Shown in pieces: positions 16,360-24,429 of a stretch of 64,000 nt of DNA. Source of the DNA: Dictyobacter formicarum (GTDB lineage Bacteria; Chloroflexota; Ktedonobacteria; Ktedonobacterales; Ktedonobacteraceae). A program made the position numbers and the translations under genes. A model generated the notes under the pieces. The model was not told where the DNA came from. It made no database searches and worked only from the letters and a program-made list of their open reading frames with translations. Each line of letters begins with the position of its first letter. The first letter of the stretch is position 1. The stretch lies in contig NZ_BNJJ01000004.1 of NCBI RefSeq assembly GCF_016587435.1, forward strand, positions 372,001 to 436,000, written 5' to 3'.

Positions 16360-17409
16360 TTAATAACGCACAAACACTCGTTTCTCAATCCCATCGATGC
16401 GTATATGACCGCCGCTGGGCACCATGAATTGTGGATCGGTATGGCCAAAGTCCATGTTGAAGATTACTGGCACGGAGGGATGGTACTCTTGCAAGGCCTT
16501 CAATATGGCCTCCTCTTGCTCCCTCTTGTATACATCTTTCTGCTCGGCGGAGCGTTGCTGATTAAACTCCCAGGCCTTGGGGCGGCCTATGAGCAGCGCG
16601 GAGAACTGTTGCAGCAGGCCACGTTCGCCCAGGCCCATGAAGACGTCATAGACATACGTAGCCGAAGGCATCTCCTCGGAGGTCTCCAGAAAGAGCACAC
16701 AGTCTTTATAGCGCTCAAGCGGCTGAAGGTAGCGGTGCGCGCGTAGGTGATAGTCCACAATCTCCAGACAGCCACCCCAGGCAGGGCCCTCGATGACGCG
16801 TCCCGCGTTGTGCCACTTCCAGCCTGGATTTGTGAACATGGGCACGCGCAGACGTAACTTCTCTGGCTCGTTCCAGCGATAGTTCTCATCGGACCACTCA
16901 GGTGTGGGTACGATCTCAACCTCGCCTCCCTGGAAGAGGGCGTAGCGCAACGACTCCACAGTATACTCATCCATAGCGTGGTAGCGACCGAACTGCGTCA
17001 TGATTGCGCCACCATAGTAGGAGACAATACCCAGGTTCCAGAGGTACATATGCAGGTTTGTCGCGTCGCTATAGCCCAGAAAGGGTTTGGGGTGTGCACG
17101 TAACACCTCTGGCTCCAGGTATTTCAGCACCTTAATCTGGTCATCACCGCCAATTGAGCAGATCACGGCCTTGATCTCGGAATCAGCGAAGGCCGCTATG
17201 ATGTCCCGCGCTCGCTCCTCTGGAGGAGTGTTCATCTTACGTGTACTTGGATATTCCACGGGCACCAGGCCAAAATTCTCACGTAAACGTTGCAGTCCCA
17301 GGTCAAAGACCTCGGGAAAGATCTCAGGCAGACCCGCCGAGGGTGAGAGTACGGCAACCTTGTCTCCAGCCTGTAGCTTTGGGGGATAGATAAAATGCTT
17401 GTTTTGCAT
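16360..17409 (-). CDS. S66 family LD-carboxypeptidase / MccF-like protein
   Basis: A 349-residue serine peptidase-like protein of the S66 family, whose members cleave muropeptide L,D bonds or inactivate microcin C-type compounds. The nucleophile elbow is ICSIGGDDQIK (Ser in S-I-G-G-D-D), preceded by an ARDIIAAFADSEIKA helix. FLGYSDATNLHMYL and the Glu-containing VLFLETSEE follow, and FGHTDPQFMVPSGG supplies the C-terminal His. I start at ATG 17409, after AAGGAGG although the spacing is long (about 14 bases); a TTG at 17439 is less likely. The fuller length and the ETSEE motif favour the MccF-like, immunity-type subgroup. It is a single gene, convergent with the preceding isomerase. Confidence 0.88.
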   Translation of the reverse strand: MQNKHFIYPPKLQAGDKVAVLSPSAGLPEIFPEVFDLGLQRLRENFGLVPVEYPSTRKMNTPPEERARDIIAAFADSEIKAVICSIGGDDQIKVLKYLEPEVLRAHPKPFLGYSDATNLHMYLWNLGIVSYYGGAIMTQFGRYHAMDEYTVESLRYALFQGGEVEIVPTPEWSDENYRWNEPEKLRLRVPMFTNPGWKWHNAGRVIEGPAWGGCLEIVDYHLRAHRYLQPLERYKDCVLFLETSEEMPSATYVYDVFMGLGERGLLQQFSALLIGRPKAWEFNQQRSAEQKDVYKREQEEAILKALQEYHPSVPVIFNMDFGHTDPQFMVPSGGHIRIDGIEKRVFVRY

Positions 17410-17570
17410 GTGTTGTTGAAAAGCCTCCTTACGCGTCAACTATAAGTTATCAGTGTAGCATATGTGAACAAGTAAATCTAAACTGCATGCCTGTAAATCA
17501 AGATTCTGCCCTCAGAATCTGGGGGTTTATACCTTGCAAAAAGATTTGCCCCACCCCCCTGACGGCGCAG

Positions 17571-18059
17571 TTATGATTGTTGTTTCTGCTGCTGTATCTT
17601 ATTGGTTTCGGCTTGCAGGACGTGGCTGCTGCGCTTCACAAAATCAAGAATCAAAGCCATCTCCCGGTTGCTATAAGCCGTATTGAACTCGTTGGCCATC
17701 GCCTGCTGGAAGGAAGTAAAGATGGGTGCTAGCTTGGAGGAGATTTGTTCTGGCCGGGCATGGATGCTGATTTTGCGCCGATCAATACTATCGCGTTTTC
17801 GCTGGGCATAGCCCGCCCCCTCTAGCCGATCGATCACGCCCGTTACCGCGCCGGTTGTCAATCCAGTCAACTTTGCCAGTTGACCGGGCGTCATACCATC
17901 TTTTTCTCTAATGATATCCAGGCATTTGAGATCGGTCACATTAAGTCCTAATGAATCTGCGATAGCATGATGGAAGAGGACTGAACTCTCGCTATATTGG
18001 CGACCAGCTTGCTCTAGCGCGGCCAATAAGTCATTACGACCCGACGGCTCTGTTGACAT
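17571..18059 (-). CDS. MarR family transcriptional regulator
   Basis: A 162-residue winged-helix regulator. The DNA-binding core is GLNVTDLKCLDIIREKDGMTPGQLAKLTGLTTGAVTGVIDRLEGAGYAQRKRDSIDRRK at about residues 35-95, with the wing at DSIDRRKI, flanked by helices that would form the dimer interface. The C-terminus is glutamine-rich (NKIQQQKQQS). The gene is monocistronic, with the S66 peptidase gene downstream on the same strand after a gap of about 160 bases containing a C-rich run. Ligand and targets are unknown. It could control itself or the peptidase. Confidence 0.9.
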   Translation of the reverse strand: MSTEPSGRNDLLAALEQAGRQYSESSVLFHHAIADSLGLNVTDLKCLDIIREKDGMTPGQLAKLTGLTTGAVTGVIDRLEGAGYAQRKRDSIDRRKISIHARPEQISSKLAPIFTSFQQAMANEFNTAYSNREMALILDFVKRSSHVLQAETNKIQQQKQQS

Positions 18060-18710
18060 TCATTATCTCTTTCGTTTAGACGTTAAATATCTTTGTGCTT
18101 AAGGTGTTTTTTCGCATAAATAAGCAAGGGCTAAGTGTTTCTGTGCAATAAGAATTATACCATATGCTGGTGCTTCTGTTTGACATCGGCGTTGTGGTTT
18201 TGTGACGTTCCAGGCGCTGGTCTGGATAATCATTATGGATATATCACAGCCAACTGCGGCCAGTACTCGGTGAGCAGGCTGCCGAGGGCGTGGAGTCCCA
18301 TTGCTCGCCAACGGAGTGGCCAATTATATTCGTTGGTGCAAACCGCGCGCCGCGCGGTTTGCACCAACGAATATAAAACCTTTTGAGCACCGCAGGTGCG
18401 AAGCGTCAGGGCCGAAGGCGCGAAACATCTGTCTTTCAGACACACCCACAAATTACAAATGCTACTCTTTGTATCATAGGGCAGTGCGACGGAAATTAAC
18501 AAGTACCGTTTAAATGCACGAGATATCATATCCCTGCAGTAATCGGATATATTTTTAATTGAAGGAAAAATTCAGGGAATCAGGGAATAGAAAATTTCTG
18601 GGGAGTGTTATAAAAGGTGTATGACATCAGAAAGAATTGTAGCGCTTCTGTGAGAAATGGTTTCTTCGAGCGTCAATCTAAGAAGGGATGTCAGCACAGG
18701 AGCGTACAAA
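18060..18710. other. Long intergenic region: palindrome and RRM-gene leader
   Basis: About 650 bases with no convincing gene; the short frames here are mirror images of a palindrome at 18325-18375. GC-rich repeat-like sequence (GCACCGCAGGTGC, 18390-18402) follows it. The last 150 bases are AT-rich and presumably carry the promoter and long untranslated leader of the RNA-binding protein gene. Confidence 0.45.
18325..18375. repeat. Perfect 25-bp palindrome, one-base centre
   Basis: Arms 18325-18349 and 18351-18375 are exactly complementary around a single C at 18350. It lies between the divergent MarR and RRM genes, not after a gene, so termination is not its obvious function. Confidence 0.65.
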
Positions 18711-19019
18711 ATGCGACTTTATGTTGGTGGACTTCCGTATCAGACCGATGAGCAAGAGCTTCGTGAGGTATTTGGCCAGATCGGCGTGGTGACCTTCGCT
18801 ACCGTGATCACTGATCGTGATACCGGCCGCAGCAAAGGTTTTGGCTTTGTCGAATTTGAGGATGATGAGCAGGCTCGTGCAGCCATTGAGCAGCTGAATG
18901 GTTCCACTTTAGGTACTCGTACTATTACAGTCAATGAGGCACGTGAGCGTCCCGCTGGTGGTCGTGGTGGTTATCAGGACCGCAGAAGCCAGGGCGGATA
19001 TCGCGATCGCCGCTACTAG
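18711..19019 (+). CDS. RNA-binding protein with a single RRM domain
   Basis: A 102-residue protein of the cyanobacterial Rbp/cold-inducible type. The RRM is complete: RNP2 is LYVGGLPYQ (residues 3-11), RNP1 is KGFGFVEF (about 42-49), and DDEQARAAIEQLNGS leads to the last strand. A basic, glycine-rich tail (GGRGGYQDRRSQGGYRDRRY) follows. ATG 18711 lies 8 bases after AGGAG; a longer frame from 18657 has no ribosome site. Such proteins are single-stranded RNA chaperones, often induced by cold or stress. The AT-rich leader upstream could mediate that control. The gene ends in a textbook terminator. Confidence 0.93.
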   Translation: MRLYVGGLPYQTDEQELREVFGQIGVVTFATVITDRDTGRSKGFGFVEFEDDEQARAAIEQLNGSTLGTRTITVNEARERPAGGRGGYQDRRSQGGYRDRRY

Positions 19020-19044
19020 TAGGGCCACATTCACAAATAAGCCG

Positions 19045-19078
19045 AAAGAGGCCAGTCGATCGACTGGCCTCTTTTTTT
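19045..19078 (+). terminator. Rho-independent terminator of the RRM gene
   Basis: AAAGAGGCCAGTCGA at 19045-19059 and its exact complement to 19074 form a 30-base palindrome followed by a T-run to 19078. Confidence 0.9.
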
Positions 19079-19095
19079 ATGGCTGACGCCTTGTC

Positions 19096-20130
19096 CTATG
19101 AAATTTTAACCACGATGGCCGTGATGTTATCGGGGCCGCCATTTTCGTTGGCGCGCTCGATCAGTAGTTTGGCGCTCTCCTCAGGAGGATAATGGGTGAC
19201 GATCTCACGCATCTCCGCCTCCGAGATTTGCCCATGCAGACCATCGGTACACAGCACCAGCGTATCTCCTGATTGAGCATCTGTGTTGGTGGTTAGGTAG
19301 ACCTCAACGTCCGCTGAGGTACCCAGACAGCGCGTAATGACGTTGCGCTTCTCGCTGGTGCGGGCATCTTCTTTGCTCATCAGACCTTGGCGCACCTGCT
19401 CGGCTACCCACGAGTGATCTTCCGCCAACTGCCGAACCTCCTGGTCATTGATGAGATATGCCAGGCTATCTCCTACATTGGCGATGTAGAGGGTGCGATC
19501 CTTGACCACCACGGCCACACAGGTAGTGCCCATACTGGGATTTTTATTCTCGCCTGAAAGTTTGCTCTGGCTCTCTTGATAAATGGCGGCGTTGGCTTGT
19601 TTAATGGCATTGGTTAGCGCGGTAGGAATATCTGAGGACGTATCTTGATAGTAAGCTTCGCGGATCTGGTTGACCGCCATCTGGCTGGCAACTTCTCCGT
19701 ATGAATGACCGCCCATGCCATCGGCGACCACAAAGAGGGCACCCTTCTGGTCTAGAATAGAATGATCTTCCGGTAATACTGCAATCAAGTTATCTTCATT
19801 GGAGGGACGTTTACGACCGATGTCAGTAAGCTGCGCGACCTGTAGCTGTAACGGCGCATTAAGCATGCTGTACTCCTTGTCGTGTAAAAACATATTTTTT
19901 ACATTGAGAAGATGTTCGATGGATACACTTTTCATAAAATCATAAAAGACGGTGCCCCAGAGGGGGAGAAGTCGAGGGATTCCTCCTGCTCGTAGCTCCT
20001 CCCGACAGTAATCGTGGAACGTCTGTGCCATCTCCTGACCAAATTCGCGCCTGAACTCAGATGGATAGGCCAGGAGAAGCCATTGATAGAGCCGTTCGGA
20101 CCAGGATTGCATCCAGTGGAATGACGCCAT
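19096..20130 (-). CDS. PP2C-family serine/threonine phosphatase with an N-terminal permease-prefix-like domain
   Basis: 344 residues with two parts. Residues 1-80 (LYQWLLLAYPSEFRREFGQE, then FHDYCREELRAGG and LLPLWGTVFYDFMKSV) match in pattern the prefix found at the N-terminus of PadR-linked ABC permeases. Residues 95-344 are a complete PP2C phosphatase: RKRPSNEDN, VVADGMGGHSYGEVAS, NVGDSLAYLI, LVLCTDGLHGQIS and ENGGPDNITAIVV supply the metal-binding aspartates. Such phosphatases reverse Hanks-type kinase signalling. The gene follows a padR gene by one base, the arrangement usually seen for PadR and its permease. The permease body has been replaced by a phosphatase. A start of the phosphatase alone near MLNAPLQLQ (about 19866) is possible, but no ribosome site was clear. 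Confidence 0.9.
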   Translation of the reverse strand: MASFHWMQSWSERLYQWLLLAYPSEFRREFGQEMAQTFHDYCREELRAGGIPRLLPLWGTVFYDFMKSVSIEHLLNVKNMFLHDKEYSMLNAPLQLQVAQLTDIGRKRPSNEDNLIAVLPEDHSILDQKGALFVVADGMGGHSYGEVASQMAVNQIREAYYQDTSSDIPTALTNAIKQANAAIYQESQSKLSGENKNPSMGTTCVAVVVKDRTLYIANVGDSLAYLINDQEVRQLAEDHSWVAEQVRQGLMSKEDARTSEKRNVITRCLGTSADVEVYLTTNTDAQSGDTLVLCTDGLHGQISEAEMREIVTHYPPEESAKLLIERANENGGPDNITAIVVKIS

Positions 20131-20131
20131 A

Positions 20132-20509
20132 TTAAGCTTCTCCTTGTATCAAGTGCTTCATCTGAGCAATCTGAACCAGATTGGCCAGGCGTTTCGCTTC
20201 AGCTCGTACCACGCGTTGACCCAGGTCGGTCAGGCGATAGTAGCGGCGGCGCTCATCATCTAGCTCGGGATCGGGTCGTGAGCCAGATTCCTCCAGTAAC
20301 CCATCTTTCATCATGCGTTTGATTGACCCATAGAGGGTACCTGGACCCATGTGAACCTGGTTATTGGTGCGCCAGGCCACCTCTTGCATGATGCCGTAGC
20401 CATGGCGTTCTTTATCGCTGAGCGCGAGCAGAATGTGAAAGACCGCAGGCGTCAATGGGAGCAGCGCTTCTGGTTCCTGATGATTCGTCTTAATAGTTCC
20501 TACCTCCAT
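20132..20509 (-). CDS. PadR family transcriptional regulator
   Basis: A 125-residue regulator. Its winged helix is LTPAVFHILLALSDKERHGYGIMQEVAWRTNNQVHMGPGTLYGSIKRMMKDGLLEES at about residues 18-76, with the family's H-G-Y-x-I and GTLY-x-x-I/L-x-R motifs and the wing in DDERRRYYRLTDLG. A short C-terminal helix gives the small PadR-s2 type. Its stop is one base before the start of the PP2C-fusion gene, so it very likely controls its own two-gene operon. The upstream region contains the near-palindromic ATATATCATGTACGGATATAT (about 20516-20536), a plausible autoregulatory operator. Confidence 0.92.
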   Translation of the reverse strand: MEVGTIKTNHQEPEALLPLTPAVFHILLALSDKERHGYGIMQEVAWRTNNQVHMGPGTLYGSIKRMMKDGLLEESGSRPDPELDDERRRYYRLTDLGQRVVRAEAKRLANLVQIAQMKHLIQGEA

Positions 20510-20515
20510 CTTGCC

Positions 20516-20536
20516 TATATATCATGTACGGATATA
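20516..20536. promoter_or_regulatory. Candidate PadR operator
   Basis: An imperfect dyad, ATATATC then GATATAT spaced by 7 bases, just upstream of the padR start. PadR proteins bind dyads of roughly this type (ATGT-8-ACAT consensus), and ATGTAC is present in the centre. Suggestive only. Confidence 0.35.
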
Positions 20537-20592
20537 TCCGTCGCTGATATATTAACTCGAAGTTTCCGGTTTTGTCAAGGGGATGCTATGGG

Positions 20593-20639
20593 AGGGGCGT
20601 CATGCATTTTTTCCTTTGCAAAAAATGCATGACGCCCCT
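20593..20639. repeat. 20-bp perfect inverted repeat (hairpin)
   Basis: Arms 20593-20612 (AGGGGCGTCATGCATTTTTT) and 20620-20639 pair perfectly around a 7-base loop. The T6 lies inside the stem, so on either strand it can act as a weak terminator. It lies upstream of the PadR gene and downstream of the DinB-TPR gene. Confidence 0.6.
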
Positions 20640-20736
20640 GTGGAAGATTTCTCTACAAATTCGCGTTCTCAGGCATCACACTTGCCCAGATAGGTATATA
20701 GAAACGGCTCACAGCATCCTGGATATACAGGTTTGT

Positions 20737-21450
20737 TCAAGCCGATTGATCGCGTAGCGCTGCCAGGTCTGGATCGCTCTTGGATCGCTCTTTGAGACCA
20801 GGAGCGAGCGTTAACGCTTTCTGTAGGAGTGTGGAGGCTTTCTCCAGCTGGTTCTGCTGCGCGTAAAAGCAGGCCAGGTTATAGAGGAAGCTCCCTTTCA
20901 CCCATTCTGGCACCTCAGCCTGAATGACTCTGCTGGCGCACTTCTCGCGGATCTCGATCGCCCTCGGGAGATCATGATGGTCGAGATAGTATTGAGCGAG
21001 ATGTTCCTGCTCGTGCTCGTAGCAACTGCCCAGGAAGGCTGTATACAGCGGCCTATCTCCCGAAAACCAGGGGAAGCGATTGGGGGTTGTCAGATCTTCT
21101 TCACTGAGTTGTTCTGTCAACTTGATGAGTTTGGCGTAGGTCTGTTCAGATTCAGCGTAAATCTCTGGCCAGGGGCGTTGATGTTTTTCCTTAAAAGTCA
21201 TCGCGTTGAGCTGTTCTTCGTCTTCCTCGCTTGATGGTAACTCCTGCTGCTGCAGAATGGCAGTCAACTTCTGGATGAGGTCCTGACGCCAGAACGTCCG
21301 ATGAGCCAGGTGATCTTTGGCTGACCAGATTTCCCACGTCCCAATGGCAGTACGTTCGGTCTCGTTAAGACCCTGCACAAAAGTTTCTTCATCGCGATGG
21401 CCCTGCTGCAAGAGGTCAAGGACGAAGGTCTTAAAAAGCTGTACGGGCAT
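20737..21450 (-). CDS. DinB-fold (ClbS/DfsB-like) protein with a C-terminal TPR
   Basis: 237 residues in two parts. Residues 1-160 form a DinB-like four-helix bundle: WEIWSAKDHLAHRTFWRQDLI carries a His characteristic of the fold, and FLGSCYEHEQEHLAQYYLDHHDL carries the C-terminal His pair. ClbS-type relatives hydrolyse reactive cyclopropane or thiol-type compounds, but the function here is unknown. Residues 165-237 form a TPR-like end segment: KGSFLYNLACFYAQQNQLEKASTLLQKALTLAPGLKE, then SDPDLAALRDQ. That segment is the usual ending of TPR proteins in which the last repeat is followed by a D-P-D-L-x-x-L motif. The gene is monocistronic. Confidence 0.82.
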   Translation of the reverse strand: MPVQLFKTFVLDLLQQGHRDEETFVQGLNETERTAIGTWEIWSAKDHLAHRTFWRQDLIQKLTAILQQQELPSSEEDEEQLNAMTFKEKHQRPWPEIYAESEQTYAKLIKLTEQLSEEDLTTPNRFPWFSGDRPLYTAFLGSCYEHEQEHLAQYYLDHHDLPRAIEIREKCASRVIQAEVPEWVKGSFLYNLACFYAQQNQLEKASTLLQKALTLAPGLKERSKSDPDLAALRDQSA

Positions 21451-21583
21451 TGAAGTCCCCTTTCATATTTCGCAACGACAAGTTCTCAATTGAGAGTATC
21501 TCACGAAAAGTAGTCAATTTTGGCCCGCATTAGGAGCCGAAGGAGTGATCCCTCTGCTTTTCGTCAAAAAATACTGATAGTTT

Positions 21584-23641
21584 TTACACGGTTGATTTGA
21601 TGTATTGGGCGGCCTGGTGGGCCAGCCCCATGATGCTGAGCATCGGGTTGACGCCGCTGGCTGCCGGGAACACACTGCCATCGCAGACAAAGAGTCCCTG
21701 GACGCCGTGGACCTGGCTGTGGGCGTCGGTGACCGATTGGGTAGGATCTTTGCCCATACGGCAGGTGCCCATCTGGTGCGCGCTATACATGATCAGGCGA
21801 TTGACGCCCAGGCCGTTGCGCTCCAGCTGGCGATCAAAATGATGCCAGGCTCGCTTACCCTGCTGCTCCAACTGCTGGCGCGTGAGCTGAGAACGCTTGC
21901 TCTGCAGGGAGATCACCTCGTTTGCTCCGGCTGCCATGTGGACACGGGCGGCCTGGCGCAAGCCGTGCAGGATATGTCGGCGATCAAAGACCGAGGTGAC
22001 ATAATCGATGACCAGTTCCCCATGGCGATCCAGTGTCACCTTGCCCTCGCCTTTGTCGCGCGTCAGGACGATGATGGTGGACCGGTAGGCTGAGTAGGAC
22101 ATGTTCTCGCGGTATTCGCAGGCCGAATGCCAGGGAGAGCCCATGCCCAGCAGGCCCGGATGCGTTGGCGCCACCTCTAATTTATAGCCATAGTTGCCAT
22201 GCAGATGCCCAAACTCATCGCTATAGGCGGACTGCATGACTCCCTGCCATGGATAGACCTTCTCTGGATAGCGCCCGCTGATAGTGGTAGTTGGATGCAG
22301 GTGCAGGTGCTGGCCGATGTGCGGATTGGTCAGTTCCGAACGTAGCAGTATGGCTGGTGAATGGATGGCACCTGCCGCCACAACGACGGTGCGAGCTTGT
22401 ATCGTCAGCTGCCTGGTAGTATGCGTTTCTGGATCGTATACGGTGGCTTCGACTCCTGCGGCCCGCCCTTGTTCGATCAAGACGCGCCTGGCGCTACAAT
22501 GCACGATGATGCGTGCCCCATGCTCATAGGCATCCTGTAAATATGTTTTCAGCGTGGACTGTTTGCAGCCATAGCGACAGCCAAAGCCGCAGGTGCCACA
22601 GCGCTGCTCGCAGCCGACCGCGTTGCGGCGCAGGCTGTCGGCATGATAGCCCAGCGCCCGCGCGCCCTCAAAGAGCAACTGATTCTGGCGATTATGGGCG
22701 CTATTGGCCGTGTTGATTTGAATGCGCTGCTCCACAGCTACGAAGCTCTTTTGCAGCGCGGAACCAGTGAACACGTCGGGCAGGCCCGATAGCTGTTCCC
22801 ATTCAGCCAGAATATCTGGCGGAGTGCGGAACGAGGTATTCCAGTTCACGATGGTGCCGCCTCCCAGCGTGCTGCCGGCCAGGATCGCCACGCCCAGATC
22901 TTTTGAGCTCAGCAAGCCGCGCTTAAGATAGAGATCATTCATCGCCTGGGCCTCTTGCAGCGTAAAGTCAGCTTCGCTCTGATAGCCACCTTTTTCCAGC
23001 ACGATAACGTTTTTGCCCGTCCGCGCCAGTTCATCCGCGACCACGCCGCCGCCCGCGCCCGAGCCGATTACTACCGCATCGCACTCCAGCGTACTATCCT
23101 GTTCAATGGTCAGCGGTTGCAGTGGCCGTGCTGCTGATGGCGATGGCGGATCAGCTGGTTGATAGTCGAGCGCCTCCCAGCTGGGGTTATGACCATGAGA
23201 ATCAGGGGTGGCGTAGAACAGGAAACCGGTGAGCCGTTTAAATAGCTGATAGCCCTGGCGGAGCTGGACTAATGGACTATGGGCCATGGCCAGCAAATAT
23301 TTTTCACGTTGCTTAAAAGGAAGTGCGCTGAATGGTCGTGCCGTCCCCGCGAGCAGCAGACCGGTGGTGGGACTAAGCAATAGAGCCAGCAGACGCCGAA
23401 CGTCTGCCCGGATCTCTTCATCCTCCCGGCCCAGCGTTTCTGCAATCAAGGGCGCCAGATGGAGATCGCTGGCGCTGGCGCGATAATAGGTCGCCTGGGC
23501 CTGATCACAATTGGCGGGTGGATCCAGGGCAGGAAAGAACGTCTCACAAATAGCTTCTAAAACATGAAACTCATCATCTGAAAGCCAGCTGGTTGGTGGT
23601 GATTGTGCATCAATCTGCGGCGAAGACGAGGTGACATCCAT
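21584..23641 (-). CDS. GMC family FAD-dependent oxidoreductase (long-chain alcohol oxidase-like)
   Basis: A 685-residue flavoprotein. The N-terminal 150 residues resemble a gluconate-2-dehydrogenase subunit-3-like helical domain (LSDDEFHVLEAICETFFPAL, then LPFKQREKYLLAMAHSP). The FAD site DAVVIGSGAGGGVVADELA begins near residue 187, with VLEKGGY after it and GSTLGGGTIVNW as the GMC signature. A cysteine-rich loop, CEQRCGTCGFGCRYGCK, sits in the middle. The active-site region is HQMGTCRMG and the C-terminus SGVNPMLSIMGLAHQAA. The same domain order occurs in long-chain fatty alcohol oxidases of fungi and plants, so that substrate class is likely. No signal peptide is evident, so it is probably cytoplasmic. 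Confidence 0.9.
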   Translation of the reverse strand: MDVTSSSPQIDAQSPPTSWLSDDEFHVLEAICETFFPALDPPANCDQAQATYYRASASDLHLAPLIAETLGREDEEIRADVRRLLALLLSPTTGLLLAGTARPFSALPFKQREKYLLAMAHSPLVQLRQGYQLFKRLTGFLFYATPDSHGHNPSWEALDYQPADPPSPSAARPLQPLTIEQDSTLECDAVVIGSGAGGGVVADELARTGKNVIVLEKGGYQSEADFTLQEAQAMNDLYLKRGLLSSKDLGVAILAGSTLGGGTIVNWNTSFRTPPDILAEWEQLSGLPDVFTGSALQKSFVAVEQRIQINTANSAHNRQNQLLFEGARALGYHADSLRRNAVGCEQRCGTCGFGCRYGCKQSTLKTYLQDAYEHGARIIVHCSARRVLIEQGRAAGVEATVYDPETHTTRQLTIQARTVVVAAGAIHSPAILLRSELTNPHIGQHLHLHPTTTISGRYPEKVYPWQGVMQSAYSDEFGHLHGNYGYKLEVAPTHPGLLGMGSPWHSACEYRENMSYSAYRSTIIVLTRDKGEGKVTLDRHGELVIDYVTSVFDRRHILHGLRQAARVHMAAGANEVISLQSKRSQLTRQQLEQQGKRAWHHFDRQLERNGLGVNRLIMYSAHQMGTCRMGKDPTQSVTDAHSQVHGVQGLFVCDGSVFPAASGVNPMLSIMGLAHQAAQYIKSTV

Positions 23642-23927
23642 GGCGCCTCCTGTCGGGCAATGCTATCCGCTATCTTAAAAATAGTAACCTGATTGATTGA
23701 GGACTAACGTCAAGTATAGCATGTAGAATGTTCTATCCCGACATGGCGGTTGCTTAAATGATGTATTGTATGCGGAATAGGTGGCCATCAATTATACTGG
23801 GTATGGCGGCAATCCGGGTTATGTTTATAGTTCAATCGGCTTTGTCGCAACTATTGCAAGACAGGTCCACGGATGATAGCATGAGAGATCCTTTATTGTA
23901 GAGACATATGCAAAGGTAATTGTAGAT

Positions 23928-24287
23928 ATGATACAAAAAGTAGAGCATGGCAGCATCTTCCCGCGCGAAGATGGAAAAATCATCGATGAGCACTTTGGTG
24001 TTTTAAATACAAAGCAGGATGGCTTCAGCCTGGCACATATGTTTGCTCCGCCAGCCTGGCGCGAGCCTGCCCAGATCGCCGAATTTGATGAGGTGGTGAT
24101 TGGTGTACAGGGGGTCCTGGCCATTGAGGCCGATGGCCAGCGCATCGAGGTCGCCTCCGGCGAGACATGTCTGGTGGGTCGTGGTACGCACGTCATTTAC
24201 AGCAATGCCAGCCAGGATGCCCAGTGCGAATACTGGTCCCTCTGCATGCCCGCCTTCCGCCCCGAGCGAACCAGAATAGAAGGTTAA
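23928..24287 (+). CDS. Small cupin protein (EutQ-like)
   Basis: A 119-residue single cupin barrel. The strands are visible around DEVVIGVQGVLAIEADGQRIEVASGETCLVGRGTHVIYSNAS, where GVL.IE..G and the final G.H of the second cupin motif are present, although the metal ligands are only partly conserved (His in GTHV, Glu in FDEVV). That resembles the ethanolamine-utilisation EutQ-type cupins. No eut gene is near, so the role is unknown. An AT-rich flank precedes it with no strong ribosome site. Its stop is at the base of a long hairpin. Confidence 0.83.
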   Translation: MIQKVEHGSIFPREDGKIIDEHFGVLNTKQDGFSLAHMFAPPAWREPAQIAEFDEVVIGVQGVLAIEADGQRIEVASGETCLVGRGTHVIYSNASQDAQCEYWSLCMPAFRPERTRIEG

Positions 24288-24334
24288 AAAGGCACAATGT
24301 GTAGGGACGATCGCCCCTACACATTGTGCCTTTT
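24287..24334 (+). terminator. 20-bp perfect hairpin after the cupin gene
   Basis: Arms 24287-24306 (AAAAGGCACAATGTGTAGGG) and 24315-24334 pair perfectly around 8 bases (ACGATCGC). The stem begins at the last base of the cupin stop codon. Its centre, GTAGGG-ACGATCGC-CCCTAC, resembles other short intergenic repeats, so it may be a repeat used as a terminator. Confidence 0.65.
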
Positions 24335-24429
24335 GGGCAGTTACTGTTCTCACTCTTTTACGTCTCTATAAAAATGCATTTGTTTTGGTGTCATTGTGAA
24401 AGAGAATCCAACAGTTTGAGGAAATATTC

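Noticed and set aside
18135..18529. Short frames on both strands around 18233-18529
   Set aside because: They are produced by the palindrome at 18325-18375, whose arms translate to the same peptide on both strands.
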